A stretch of 64,000 nt of DNA from Nitrospirales bacterium (GCA_021604005.1 BQIV01000021.1:16665-80664), one strand, 5' to 3'. Counted from the stretch's first letter, positions 1 to 8,219 are shown. Notes: a model not told the origin generated them from the sequence alone. A program made the numbers and translations.

Positions 1-381
1 CACCAGAACGAAAAAACCTTTGATAGTCGTAGCATGGCCCACGGCCGGACCTGTGGTCATGGACATGGTTTCCGCATGCAGGAGTTCTTTCACCAGGATG
101 GCTCCGTCGGGAAACCGGCGATGTTTTTGATAGTACGCGATGGTTGTCGGCTGCGTGTAGACCACATGATATTCATGAATATTCGCGTTGCCCTCATCTA
201 CCTTGGCATGCGTCCAGGTACCGAGTGTTGGCCATCGTGTATAGTCTTCAGGAACACTAATGGCTCCGGTCTTCATATTCACATTCGAGGCAAATGGTGT
301 TTCGCCTTTCGCCATCGCACCCCCAGCCCAATTCCCCAAACTAACAAGTATCCCCATGACTAGAATCAAAACTCGTTTCAT
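1..381 (-). CDS. Cytochrome P460 family protein, 3'-truncated by the window edge
   Basis: The minus-strand frame is open from an ATG at 381 to the window edge (127 codons). Residues 1-24 look like a signal peptide (basic start, hydrophobic core, GGAMA cleavage region). The mature part has the pattern of the cytochrome P460 fold: a conserved tryptophan, a GTWTHAKVDEGNANIHEYHV segment, and then FPDGAILVKE. Family members are periplasmic c-type cytochromes with an unusual lysine-crosslinked haem that oxidise hydroxylamine or handle NO. The CXXCH haem site is normally near the C-terminus and lies outside the window, so it cannot be confirmed. The gene follows the YHS gene on the same strand, but a terminator-like hairpin stands between them. 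Family assignment is by recognised pattern; activity is inferred. Confidence 0.75.
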   Translation of the reverse strand, partial: MKRVLILVMGILVSLGNWAGGAMAKGETPFASNVNMKTGAISVPEDYTRWPTLGTWTHAKVDEGNANIHEYHVVYTQPTTIAYYQKHRRFPDGAILVKELLHAETMSMTTGPAVGHATTIKGFFVLV

Positions 382-419
382 CGATTTCTCCTTTATGTGC
401 GTTGTCTCATATAAAAGGT

Positions 420-447
420 GAGGCCTGCCTAAGCCTTCGCAGGCCTC
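420..447 (-). terminator. Rho-independent terminator after the YHS gene
   Basis: A 9-bp perfect stem (GAGGCCTGC / GCAGGCCTC) with a 10-nt loop lies just after the stop of the YHS gene. Read on the minus strand it is followed by ACCTTTTAT, a short U-rich tail. It would separate the YHS transcript from the downstream P460 gene or attenuate read-through into it. Confidence 0.6.
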
Positions 448-461
448 TCATGTCACGTGGC

Positions 462-923
462 TCACAGGGCCGACGGCGCCCTACCCTTAATCTCTTTCCA
501 GTTTGCCTCGGACTGTTCAATATAGCCAGGAATATCCTTGAGCCATTTGCTTTGGATATCTTGATCTAAATTCAGATACAGTCTGCCATCGACGATCTTC
601 CATGCTTCCGGGTCGGAGACAAATTTCTTTCCGACTGCTACACCATAAGCGCAATACCCTCCGTAAGCCGGCACATACTTCTCAGGGTTGCCTTCGAACA
701 TGTCTTTGTGCTCCTCACTGACAAAGGCATAGGTCACACCATCGAATTCGGCAACATGATACCCACTGCCTTTCATGGGCTTACCTTCGGTAAAGTAGCC
801 AACCGGATCATATCCGCTAATGCCCGGAGTACTGTTTGTGAAATCCTGGGCGAAGACCGGCGTGGCGGCCACAGCAATAATAAGAACAAGAGCTGAACCA
901 ATTGATGTGAACATCATCCTCAT
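462..923 (-). CDS. Secreted YHS-domain protein
   Basis: A 153-residue protein. The start at 923 is chosen because AAGGAG lies 7 nt upstream of ATG; the frame is open a further 20 codons upstream but without a ribosome-binding site. Residues 1-25 form a signal peptide ending in TPVFAQ, so the product is probably periplasmic. A YHS-type domain follows, with GYDPVGYFTEG at its start and a GGYCAYGVAVGKKF core. Secreted YHS proteins are usually linked to metal or redox stress, but the biochemical role is not settled. The promoter carries a TetR-type palindrome inside its spacer and a TetR gene is divergent, so repression by that regulator is likely. Confidence 0.8.
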   Translation of the reverse strand: MRMMFTSIGSALVLIIAVAATPVFAQDFTNSTPGISGYDPVGYFTEGKPMKGSGYHVAEFDGVTYAFVSEEHKDMFEGNPEKYVPAYGGYCAYGVAVGKKFVSDPEAWKIVDGRLYLNLDQDIQSKWLKDIPGYIEQSEANWKEIKGRAPSAL

Positions 924-954
924 GATGAATCTCCTTGTAGCAATGGTGAATAAT

Positions 955-983
955 ATTACATATACAGATCTGTATACTTTCAA
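955..983 (-). promoter_or_regulatory. YHS promoter with embedded TetR operator
   Basis: On the minus strand TTGAAA (978-983) and TGTAAT (955-960) are separated by exactly 17 bp (961-977). Positions 961-976 of that spacer are the perfect 16-bp palindrome TATACAGATCTGTATA. A palindrome filling the -35/-10 spacer is a classic TetR-family operator arrangement. It lies between the YHS gene and the divergent TetR gene at 1149, so that regulator is the obvious candidate ligand-responsive repressor. The elements are seen directly; binding is inferred. Confidence 0.7.
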
Positions 984-1148
984 TGTTAGTCTGACAAGGA
1001 ATGGATTTGTTACAGCTCCATTAAATTCTTGTACCTCATGCTGCTATTCGAAAAATATCATTGTTTTTAAAGGGTATTTTTCATACCATCATGAAATAGC
1101 ACAGACACAGTTAAAAAGTTTTCCTACTACACAACGCTGTATGAACTT

Positions 1149-1760
1149 ATGAAGCGAAAATCCAAGGGTCTCTCAAAGAGAGAGCAACTCCTCAACACCG
1201 CGCTCGAGCTCTTTGCAAGGCAAGGGATTCATGCCACTGGCATTGATACGATCGCGGAACAATCCAGAGTCACAAAAAAGACGCTGTATGCGCATTTTCA
1301 CTCGAAAGACGAACTCGTACTTGCCGTCCTGCGTCATTACGATGGACTGGCTCGGAATGAATTTATGCGTCACGTTGAACGTAGAGGAAAAACACCACAA
1401 GCGAGACTATTAGCCATCTTCGATGTGGCTCAACGATGGTTCCAGCAAAATAACTTTTATGGGTGCCTGTTCATCAATACGATTGGTGAGTATTCAGACG
1501 CAGACACACCCATTCGCCAGATTTGCAAGGAATATAAGAAGCTCGTGAAGGGCTACATCCGAGAGCTGTGCGAACAAGCCGGAGCTCTAGACCCTAATGA
1601 ATTGGCAGAAGAATTAGCTCTCATCTTGGAAGGTGCGACAGTCACGGCTCAAGTTTCTCAGAATCCCAAGACTGCACACATCGCCAAACGTGCAGCTAAA
1701 GCCCTGATTGACAAGGCCATCCCACAAACTCGTTCAACTCGATCGGCACACTCACAGTAG
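1149..1760 (+). CDS. TetR/AcrR family transcriptional regulator
   Basis: A 203-residue regulator. The N-terminal helix-turn-helix spans about residues 12-58, with the typical ARQGIHATGIDTIAEQSRV and KKTLYAHFHSKDEL segments. The C-terminal half is a helical ligand-binding domain with no recognisable ligand signature. It is divergent from the YHS gene, and the 16-bp palindrome at 961-976 in the shared intergenic region is its probable operator. No strong ribosome-binding site is visible before the ATG, so the start is moderately certain. A parvulin gene follows 65 nt downstream with its own ribosome-binding site. Confidence 0.9.
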   Translation: MKRKSKGLSKREQLLNTALELFARQGIHATGIDTIAEQSRVTKKTLYAHFHSKDELVLAVLRHYDGLARNEFMRHVERRGKTPQARLLAIFDVAQRWFQQNNFYGCLFINTIGEYSDADTPIRQICKEYKKLVKGYIRELCEQAGALDPNELAEELALILEGATVTAQVSQNPKTAHIAKRAAKALIDKAIPQTRSTRSAHSQ

Positions 1761-1825
1761 ACATTCCACAAACAATCATGAGATAACTGCATATCGATCA
1801 TTTTTCATCAACAAGGAGAAGACTC

Positions 1826-2107
1826 ATGGCAAAAGCACGTGCTCGACACATTTTGGTCTCGACGAACGAAGCTTGTGAAAACCTGAAAACGCAGATTGAA
1901 GGCGGGTCGGACTTTGGAGAACTGGCGAAAGAACATTCCTCGTGCCCGTCAGGGAAACAAGGTGGAGACCTTGGAGAATTTGGGCCAGGTCAAATGGTTC
2001 CCGAATTTGACAAGGTTGTATTTAATGAAGAAGTCGGGAAAGTTCATGGTCCCGTCAAAACGCAATTTGGCTATCATCTGCTAGAAATTACAAGCCGCAC
2101 ACCATAA
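1826..2107 (+). CDS. ppiC: Peptidyl-prolyl cis-trans isomerase, small parvulin (PpiC)
   Basis: A 93-residue single-domain parvulin, the same size as E. coli PpiC. It has the family landmarks ARHILV at the start, FGELAKEHSSCPSG, GGDLGEFGPGQMVPEFD and the closing FGYHLLEI. There is no signal peptide, so it should act as a cytoplasmic prolyl isomerase assisting protein folding. AAGGAGAAG lies just upstream of the ATG. It stands alone after the TetR gene and no promoter was identified. Confidence 0.93.
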   Translation: MAKARARHILVSTNEACENLKTQIEGGSDFGELAKEHSSCPSGKQGGDLGEFGPGQMVPEFDKVVFNEEVGKVHGPVKTQFGYHLLEITSRTP

Positions 2108-2279
2108 TCACTCGACAAAGCGAGAGGTCTTTCTCGGATTGTTGCCTGTATTGCGCATTCGAGAAAGGCTTCTGTCTATTCGAAGACACAGTCCCCTCCT
2201 CATTTGCTCATAGTCGCAACCAAATGCGGCACAACATCCTCATACGTTCCTCTTTTTTCACAACCAACAAGCAAATATA

Positions 2280-3431
2280 TTAGGCAGGCATATAGAGACT
2301 ACCCTGATTGAGCAGATCGACAAGAAGTTGAAGTTGTTCGTCTGACTGCTGATACTGACGCGGATTGATCGTCAAGTCGGTACATAATGCCTGGACCAAT
2401 TCAGCCTGATGCGCAGCACATTCATAACGATGGGCATCCACAAATAACCACACCACAGGACCTCGATCCTGAAAGACCATTCGTGTCCCTTCATTTCGTC
2501 TCAGCATTCCGCCTTTGGCTATATGGGCACGCAGATCCACTAATCGATAGACTGCAGATGCACTGGCTTCTTCAGGGTATTTCTGCGTAGTGATAAACCG
2601 CCCAAACCATTCCGCTAACATATCTTTATCTTCGAGATACTGTTTCACTATCAGATGAACGTTCTGTAACGCATCTGGCGTCAAACATCCGGGATGTCTT
2701 GGGACAGCAAGGTTGGAGTCGGTATACCGGACTTCTTCACTGAGCGTATCACCAATATAGTCTGCAAACCCTCGAAGAATTTCACTGTGAGAAGGCGCAC
2801 GAAACCCCACGGAGCACGTCATACAATTATCACCTACCGCAATCCCACTATGGCCAACGCGGGGGGGAATATAGAGTAGATCTCCAGGCTCGAGAATCCA
2901 TCGTTGCTCTGGTTTCCAATCGGACAGAATCATGACGGGCGTATCCGAACGGCGAGGGGAATTCGCATCGAACCTGCCTCCAACTTCCCATTGCCGACGA
3001 CCACTGGCTTGCACGAGGAAAACATCGTAGTTGTCATAATGTGGGCCGACGCCACCACCATCGACGGAGTAACTGATCATCAAATCATCAATGCGCCAGC
3101 TCGGAAGAAAATGAAATTGTGCTAGAAATTCCGCCGCTGCTGGCACCCAAAAATCCACAGCCTGGACCAGCAATGTCCAATGCATGTCGGGCAACGACTG
3201 GAACGTCTTTTCCGTAAATGGCCCGTGCGTTAATTCCCACCGGTCGCTGACACCATCCTGCACGACCAGGCGAGACTCGACACAGTCTTCGCATGCCAAT
3301 CCAGCCAATTCATCAGCCGCAAGAGGCAGCTCAATATTCGGTAATGCCTGCCGCACAAGAAGCGGTTTCTTCTGCCAATAGTCAGCAAGAAATGTCTCCA
3401 ACGATATATCACCTAATGGAACAGTCTTCAT
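2280..3431 (-). CDS. roxA: JmjC-type cupin, ribosomal protein L16 arginine hydroxylase (RoxA/YcfD-like)
   Basis: A 383-residue 2-oxoglutarate/Fe(II) oxygenase of the ROX family. The iron triad is visible as His131-x-Asp133 in GPHYDNYDVFLVQ and His194 in PRVGHSGIA. The N-terminal segment (FLADYWQKKPLLVRQA) and the C-terminal dimerisation and winged-helix region match E. coli YcfD, which hydroxylates an arginine of ribosomal protein L16. The length agrees with the family. The ElaA-like gene lies upstream on the same strand. The family is secure; the exact ribosomal substrate is inferred from homology. Confidence 0.88.
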   Translation of the reverse strand: MKTVPLGDISLETFLADYWQKKPLLVRQALPNIELPLAADELAGLACEDCVESRLVVQDGVSDRWELTHGPFTEKTFQSLPDMHWTLLVQAVDFWVPAAAEFLAQFHFLPSWRIDDLMISYSVDGGGVGPHYDNYDVFLVQASGRRQWEVGGRFDANSPRRSDTPVMILSDWKPEQRWILEPGDLLYIPPRVGHSGIAVGDNCMTCSVGFRAPSHSEILRGFADYIGDTLSEEVRYTDSNLAVPRHPGCLTPDALQNVHLIVKQYLEDKDMLAEWFGRFITTQKYPEEASASAVYRLVDLRAHIAKGGMLRRNEGTRMVFQDRGPVVWLFVDAHRYECAAHQAELVQALCTDLTINPRQYQQSDEQLQLLVDLLNQGSLYMPA

Positions 3432-3522
3432 ACGTATGACACATCAATCAAGACGCCAAAATTGTCAGCACTCAACACATTGCTCAAAACATGTCGAAGG
3501 AAGCCGTAGAGGAATTCAAACA

Positions 3523-3984
3523 TCACGATTCTTTCCGCATGTCGATATGCGGAATACCCGCATCACGATATATTTCGGAAACCGGTGTAAATCCATATTG
3601 CATGTAGAAATCCTTGAGGTACGTTTGAGCAGAAAGTTTGACCGAACAACCAGACCACAATTGCCGTACCTCGTCTAACGACCGGCGCAATAATTGATGG
3701 CCGAGCCCTTGCCCTCGCATGTCTTTTTGTACCACAAATCGCCCCACGCACACGTCAGAAAAATGTAATCCTGCTGGAAGGAGCCGTGCATAGGCGACGA
3801 GATTGCCACATGTATCATGTCCTTGCAGGTGCCTTGTCTCGACCTGTCGATCGTACGCATCTATTTCAGGGTAGGCACATTGCTGCTCAACAACAAAGAC
3901 ATTAACCCGCAGTTGCAGGATATCAAACAGTTGATCGGCCTTGAGCCCGGAAAACGTCTGAACCGTCCAGAGGGGAGTAAACAT
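3523..3984 (-). CDS. GNAT family N-acetyltransferase, ElaA-type
   Basis: A 153-residue acetyltransferase. The start is placed at the ATG at 3984; an in-frame TTG 36 nt upstream is possible but less likely. The ElaA hallmark LRVNVFVVEQQCAYPEIDAYD is near the N-terminus. It is followed by the acetyl-CoA loop VGRFVVQKDMRGQGLGHQLL and the C-terminal YMQYGFTPVSEIYRDAGIPH segment. The substrate of ElaA proteins is not established. The gene precedes roxA on the same strand with a gap of about 90 nt, and co-transcription is possible. Confidence 0.88.
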   Translation of the reverse strand: MFTPLWTVQTFSGLKADQLFDILQLRVNVFVVEQQCAYPEIDAYDRQVETRHLQGHDTCGNLVAYARLLPAGLHFSDVCVGRFVVQKDMRGQGLGHQLLRRSLDEVRQLWSGCSVKLSAQTYLKDFYMQYGFTPVSEIYRDAGIPHIDMRKES

Positions 3985-4204
3985 TCTGATAAATGGGGAA
4001 GTTCGATAACAGTAAGACAACCCCTGCCTTTTTAGAAAAACGTCATGAAATCACAAATAGAAAGCCATTTCGCCTGAAGGGCTAAGTCACAGGTCCTCCT
4101 CCCACACCTTATGTCATCAACATTCATGGATTTTCTAGTCAAGAATAACGAGGAACAATCCGAAGTAAAAGGCAGTTCTTCATTCACCTGGAGGAGCCAA
4201 GCCT

Positions 4205-4597
4205 ATGGAAATCACGACTTCAACAAAACAGCACACGACAATCCACACTCTTTTCGGACGTCTCGACTACCGGGCCCGACAGATCTTTACCTCCACGATT
4301 CACGAGAACTGCACTTCAGAGACACACGACATCATTCTTGATCTAGAGGCAGTCACGTTTATCGATAGTTCTGGCCTTGGTCTCATCCACAAATGCATTA
4401 CTGAATCACAGGCGCAACAGGTGAACGTCACGCTAGTAAACCCCAAGGACCAAATCTACAGCATCCTGGAACTCTGCAACATGGCTCAATTCGTCTCCTC
4501 ATCCGATGAACCCCTGTCACAAGAACAATCTGCCTCAGCCACAGTCAGACACAATCCACATGTCTTAACACGAGACGCCCTGAGCATCATCGATTAA
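4205..4597 (+). CDS. STAS-domain protein, anti-sigma factor antagonist-like
   Basis: A 130-residue protein. Residues about 5-105 form a STAS domain of the SpoIIAA/RsbV type, and the phosphorylatable serine sits in FIDSSGLGL. A GGAGGAG ribosome-binding site precedes the ATG. Such proteins bind an anti-sigma kinase and are switched by serine phosphorylation. No kinase or sigma gene is adjacent, so the partner must be encoded elsewhere. The C-terminal tail of about 25 residues is polar and not conserved. The fold is secure; the pathway is unknown. Confidence 0.85.
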   Translation: MEITTSTKQHTTIHTLFGRLDYRARQIFTSTIHENCTSETHDIILDLEAVTFIDSSGLGLIHKCITESQAQQVNVTLVNPKDQIYSILELCNMAQFVSSSDEPLSQEQSASATVRHNPHVLTRDALSIID

Positions 4598-4656
4598 TTG
4601 CAAACTCAGGTTTATTGCTTTCATGTCTCCGGTCTGATCATTCGTTCTACAACACC

Positions 4657-4837
4657 CTACCTTCTTATCCCCATTTTTCATACGCGAGAGAAGCCTGGTG
4701 GGCTTGATTCCGAGCAGTTCGATGGCTCCGTCTTGAGCATAGATTTTTCAATGTGTATGGTTCAGCACAGCTTCAAGATTGGACTGTTCACGTAAACGCA
4801 TGTCTTCTTCGGTCAGAATTTCGTAGAGGTTGGCTCG
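4657..4837 (-). pseudogene. Remnant of the C-terminal Fis-type HTH of a sigma-54-dependent regulator
   Basis: On the minus strand from 4837 the frame reads EILTEEDMRLREQSNLEAV, then NHTH, a stop, KIYAQDGAIELLGIKPTRL and LLSRMKNGDKK. This matches the end of FhlA/NtrC-like activators, where the pattern is TGWKIYGPGGAAELLGIKPTT followed by LASRMKKWGI. The tryptophan codon has become TGA. Two single-base losses, in an A run and a G run, shift the final residues; restoring them gives MKKWGIRR and a TAG at 4657-4659. No AAA+ domain remains upstream. It is seen directly as a decayed fragment; the donor gene is unknown. The rest of the 4598-4990 gap shows nothing else. Confidence 0.7.
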
Positions 4838-4990
4838 AAGTTGTCTCTATGTTTCTAGCTCAGAGTCTTGAGTGATGTACCATCGGGTTGTGAGGACGTG
4901 AGGTCATCTTACCGAGCCATTATCACGATCAGCTCAACTACAGTTGTTCGTGCGAATGCTCTCAAATATTCCGTCGGTTCTGATTGCTGA

Positions 4991-5251
4991 TTAGGGAAGA
5001 GGCTCTATCTTTTCCAAAGGCTCTAAATTCTTCGCTTTTTGCCAATCAGAGATAAGCTCTTTTTGATGGAGAGTTGCCCATTCAGTGACGAGGGCATACG
5101 CTCGAGCTGGCAACCGACCTAAAAATACCACTAACGTATTCACGTCAATGAGCGCTTCTTCGCCGAAATACTCAGCATGAAAGTGAGGAGGATTATGGTC
5201 GTCGAAGTACATCTTGATCACAATCCCGTAAAAGCGGCAGATTTCAGGCAT
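4991..5251 (-). CDS. DUF4160 domain protein
   Basis: An 86-residue protein with the DUF4160 signature: MPEICRFYGIVIKMYFDDH followed by NPPHFHAEYFGEEA. It overlaps the end of the DUF2442 gene upstream by 8 nt, so the two are translationally coupled. DUF4160/DUF2442 pairs occur together in many genomes and behave like small mobile toxin-antitoxin-type modules, but no activity has been shown that I can name. The pair sits beside a decayed regulator fragment in an accessory-looking patch. Confidence 0.85.
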   Translation of the reverse strand: MPEICRFYGIVIKMYFDDHNPPHFHAEYFGEEALIDVNTLVVFLGRLPARAYALVTEWATLHQKELISDWQKAKNLEPLEKIEPLP

Positions 5252-5525
5252 TCACGCCTGTCTTTAGATTGGGAAACACATCTTCGGGTGATTTTTTCGT
5301 CAATCTCATGTAGAGCGAATCCGAGCACAAATCAATATCATCACTCCATGTAATTTCTCCATGAGGTCCAATTCGAACTTGGGTGAAAAAACCCTGATGA
5401 TCCCAAGCCTTAAAGACACCCCTCCCCGCTAAGTCGGACAAGTCAACTTCTCCCGACGTTTCATCATCATAGCGAAGCCATAAACGGTAACCTGAAAGTG
5501 GCTTGACTTCCAATGGTTTTGCCAT
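5244..5525 (-). CDS. DUF2442 domain protein
   Basis: A 93-residue protein of the DUF2442 family, recognised by the N-terminal VKPLSGYRLWLRYDDETSGE pattern, the DLSDLAGRGVF segment and the GEITWSDDIDLCSDSLY motif. The start ATG is preceded by GGAGGG. It is the first gene of a two-gene unit with the DUF4160 gene, with an 8-nt overlap. The function is unknown; a role as the partner of a toxin-antitoxin-like pair is inference from frequent co-occurrence. Confidence 0.85.
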   Translation of the reverse strand: MAKPLEVKPLSGYRLWLRYDDETSGEVDLSDLAGRGVFKAWDHQGFFTQVRIGPHGEITWSDDIDLCSDSLYMRLTKKSPEDVFPNLKTGVNA

Positions 5526-5962
5526 TTACATCCCTCCATTCCATTTATGATAACACTCAGGCCCCATGAGACCAGGAAGTATTATTTATCTTAGCCTTCA
5601 GAATATCTTTACACAACTATTCTTCATGTAAGAAAAGATATCTTGCTTGAGGATAATGCATTTTGACGATCTAGCTACAAAACCTTCAAGACCGTATTAC
5701 AGCATTCGAATGGGGAAATGCTTCATTGAAAGACCTCCAGACAGCATAAGCCATATTTTCCGCCCCCAAAACCCACATCTCTTCGCAAATTCGCTCACAA
5801 CACCTGTACATATCATGACACATCGCACAGATTAAACCTTTCAAATACAAACACCGATAAAAATATTCAACAATACCAATGTTCCAAAAAGAACAGATTG
5901 TTCTTGATGAAGGAACTCTTATAATCATTCATATTTAACATGTCTGAGGAGAATGAAGTACT
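5526..5962 (+). other. Intergenic region, no supported gene
   Basis: AT-rich spacer between the DUF2442 gene and a small plus-strand gene. A cysteine-rich minus-strand frame (5686-5928) exists but has no ribosome-binding site and no recognisable domain. Nothing else was found. Confidence 0.5.
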
Positions 5963-6127
5963 ATGAGTCAATTTGCCCCCAAACCTGTCCGTGAATTCTT
6001 AAAAGATGTCAAACGGGCTTCGATAAAAGACAAAAAGAGTTTGATTATGAGTATGAAAAAAGCTCAAGACATTGCTGAAGCCTTAGAAGATACCTTCGCC
6101 ACTCATCAAATGTCTCAAAGCTCATAA
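5963..6127 (+). CDS. Small hypothetical protein, 54 residues
   Basis: An open frame from ATG at 5963 to TAA at 6127, with GAGGAGAA 10-17 nt upstream. The protein is helical and lysine-rich (REFLKDVKRASIKDKKSLI) with a hydrophilic end and no signal peptide or membrane segment. No family is recognised. The +1 frame is open across its last third and on to 6326 with a protein-like sequence, so this gene may be the front part of a longer, frameshifted protein. Confidence 0.45.
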   Translation: MSQFAPKPVREFLKDVKRASIKDKKSLIMSMKKAQDIAEALEDTFATHQMSQSS

Positions 6128-6326
6128 CGGAAAGTTCGTCACAAGGCATGCCACAACAGACCCGGAAGAACCACAGCATGGCCATCTCATAATTTTCGTT
6201 GACGCCCATCGTGAAGGCATGACTGAATCCGACTGCTCCGCTTCAGAACTATTTCAGGATTCCACCGGACCGCACGCATTCTTCCAATACCCCCACAAGC
6301 CTTACTCCTCATGGATTATCCAATGA
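6087..6326 (+). pseudogene. Possible +1-frame continuation of the small gene at 5963
   Basis: This frame is open for 79 codons after a TAG at 6084 but has no start codon before an internal ATG. The sequence looks coding: it contains HATTDPEEPQHGHLIIFVD, AHREGMTESDCSASELF and GPHAFFQYPHKPYSSW, rich in His, Asp and aromatic residues. It overlaps the end of the 54-residue gene in the +1 frame, so loss of one base in an ancestral gene or a programmed +1 shift would join them. No family is recognised. It could also be a chance frame. Confidence 0.35.
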
Positions 6327-6390
6327 GACCACTGTAAAATAGCCGCCTCTGCGAAAGAATTCGAAGACAACACAAGGCTTGCTCTCAACC

Positions 6391-7251
6391 ATGAAACCAA
6401 ATATGCCGCTCATTGTCATCGATACGCACGTGCATATGTACGACTGCTTTGAGCTGGCAACATTCCTAGCTTCCGCCTATAAAAACTGCCAAGTACACGC
6501 AGCACATCGGCAACATCACGGACCGGTCCTCGGCGTCCTGCTTTTGACCGAATCCTCCTGGGACCATTGGTTTCAACAATTCGTAACCTTTGCCGACCAG
6601 AACACGGACATCTCACATCCCGGTTCCAGTACTTGGCATTTTCGACGAACGAATGAAGACTTCACCCTCTTTGCCGAATCAACACAGGGTGAAAAACTCT
6701 TGATTATTGCGGGACGACAGCTTGTCACCAAAGAAAAATTCGAGGTCTTGGCCCTCATGACCAATCAGACATTTCAAGATGGCATGACGATTCAGGAATC
6801 AATTGAACAGGTGAAAAACAGCGGCGGCATGCCGGTTATTCCATGGGCATTTGGAAAATGGTGGGGAACAAGAGGAAAGATTCTGACAGAATTGATGACC
6901 TCAGCGGTTATGAGCCAAGTCCTGCTCGGAGACAATAGCGGTCGTCCCAAATTTCTTCCCTATCCGGAACACTTCACCTTGGCTCACACGCAAGGAATCC
7001 GGATCTTGCCTGGGAGTGATCCACTTCCCTTGCCATCGGAATATTGGCGTCCCTGTAGCGTCGGGCTCTCTTTCAAAACTGCGTTAGACGATGCGACACC
7101 CGGAATCCACCTTCAGCGCCTCATTCTGGATACAGGCACAGCGACGACCGCATATTTTCAACATGAGCGACTCTCCCGATTTATCAAAAATCAGATAGCC
7201 CTAAACATGCGGAAACATCGTCCGGCAACAGCCTATAGCGAAACCAAATAA
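6391..7251 (+). CDS. Putative metal-dependent hydrolase (amidohydrolase/PHP-like TIM barrel)
   Basis: A 286-residue protein. The ATG at 6391 is preferred over an in-frame TTG at 6379; neither has a clear ribosome-binding site. The N-terminal IDTHVHMYD is a metal-binding HxH strand typical of amidohydrolase and PHP barrels. Later motifs VIPWAFGKWWGTRG, LLGDNSGRP and ILPGSDPLPLPSEYW could provide the remaining metal ligands and a C-terminal Asp. There is no signal peptide. I do not recognise the specific subfamily or substrate. It stands alone between unrelated genes. Confidence 0.6.
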   Translation: MKPNMPLIVIDTHVHMYDCFELATFLASAYKNCQVHAAHRQHHGPVLGVLLLTESSWDHWFQQFVTFADQNTDISHPGSSTWHFRRTNEDFTLFAESTQGEKLLIIAGRQLVTKEKFEVLALMTNQTFQDGMTIQESIEQVKNSGGMPVIPWAFGKWWGTRGKILTELMTSAVMSQVLLGDNSGRPKFLPYPEHFTLAHTQGIRILPGSDPLPLPSEYWRPCSVGLSFKTALDDATPGIHLQRLILDTGTATTAYFQHERLSRFIKNQIALNMRKHRPATAYSETK

Positions 7252-7335
7252 CTTCCACCCGAATTTACATCATGAACGCAGTGCAAAAACACACGTCGTA
7301 CAGACGGAAGTATATTGGAACGGCTATAACGTAGC

Positions 7336-8193
7336 CTATTCTGTTTTAGGGCAAGAGCGATAGAGTGATGAGGCGAGCCCAAACATGGATAAGCCATAAA
7401 TCAGCCACTTGGAAGGATCAAAGTTATACCATTGGAGCCCATTGCGATAGTCACTCGGATACATGTGGTGATAGTTGTGATAGCCTTCGCCAAAGGTCAC
7501 GAGTGAAATCAACCAACTATCACGGCTTGAATCCGTATGCCCGTGAGGTTGATTGCCCCACAAATGACAAATGGAATTAATACAAAAGGTCGAATTCAAC
7601 ACAAAAAACACTCGTCCCACCCCGGCTAAGAGAAAACAGCCAAGCCCGCCAATCCATCCATTAGCCAGAAACCCGACAACAAACGGCAGAAGCAAACCTG
7701 AGACAAAAATCGGGACATAGTTCCGATGTTGCCACATGACGACCGGATCCTTCACTAATCGACCAGGAAATGGATAGTTACGATGAGGATCTCTCCAAAA
7801 CAACCAGGCACAATGACTAAACCAAAATCCTCGTTTGGCATTGTACGGGTCCTGCTCTTGATCACAGTGAGTATGATGTCGAATATGATCACGCGCCCAC
7901 TTCAAAGCGGAATTCTGCAAGGCGATTCCGCCACAGATCAACAACACGCCCTTGACCCAATTAGGGCACACAAAACTCCGATGTGTGATCAATCGATGAT
8001 AGCCAACGGTAATTCCCAATCCACTCGCAATATACATCACGACAAACATCGACCAATCGACCCAGCTATAGTCGTAAAAATACGCAAAGGTTGGAACACC
8101 GATCATCGTCCCTACAGCGATAAGGCTAAAAAGAAACGTTGTCGGGAAATCAAACGAACGCGTACTGAGCGGAAGTAACGTTGTAGCGGTCAT
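7336..8193 (-). CDS. Acyl-CoA/fatty-acid delta-9 desaturase
   Basis: A 285-residue membrane desaturase, with the start taken at the ATG at 8193. An in-frame TTG at 8259 would place the upstream hairpin inside the coding region and is less likely. The three histidine boxes of the di-iron site are present: HRLITH, HIRHH and HNYHH, with WGNQPHGH supplying a further ligand. At least four hydrophobic segments are visible. The enzyme introduces a double bond in saturated acyl chains and so adjusts membrane fluidity. It lies downstream of an RRM RNA-binding protein gene on the same strand; both gene types are cold-induced in cyanobacteria. Confidence 0.88.
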   Translation of the reverse strand: MTATTLLPLSTRSFDFPTTFLFSLIAVGTMIGVPTFAYFYDYSWVDWSMFVVMYIASGLGITVGYHRLITHRSFVCPNWVKGVLLICGGIALQNSALKWARDHIRHHTHCDQEQDPYNAKRGFWFSHCAWLFWRDPHRNYPFPGRLVKDPVVMWQHRNYVPIFVSGLLLPFVVGFLANGWIGGLGCFLLAGVGRVFFVLNSTFCINSICHLWGNQPHGHTDSSRDSWLISLVTFGEGYHNYHHMYPSDYRNGLQWYNFDPSKWLIYGLSMFGLASSLYRSCPKTE

Positions 8194-8219
8194 AGGCAGA
8201 GAGGTTAGGACAATATCGA

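Noticed and set aside
34..363. Plus-strand open frame at the left edge
   Set aside because: It is antisense to the cytochrome P460 gene, which has a signal peptide and family pattern.
820..1152. Plus-strand frame ending at the TetR start
   Set aside because: It overlaps the YHS gene and its promoter on the other strand and has no domain or ribosome-binding site.
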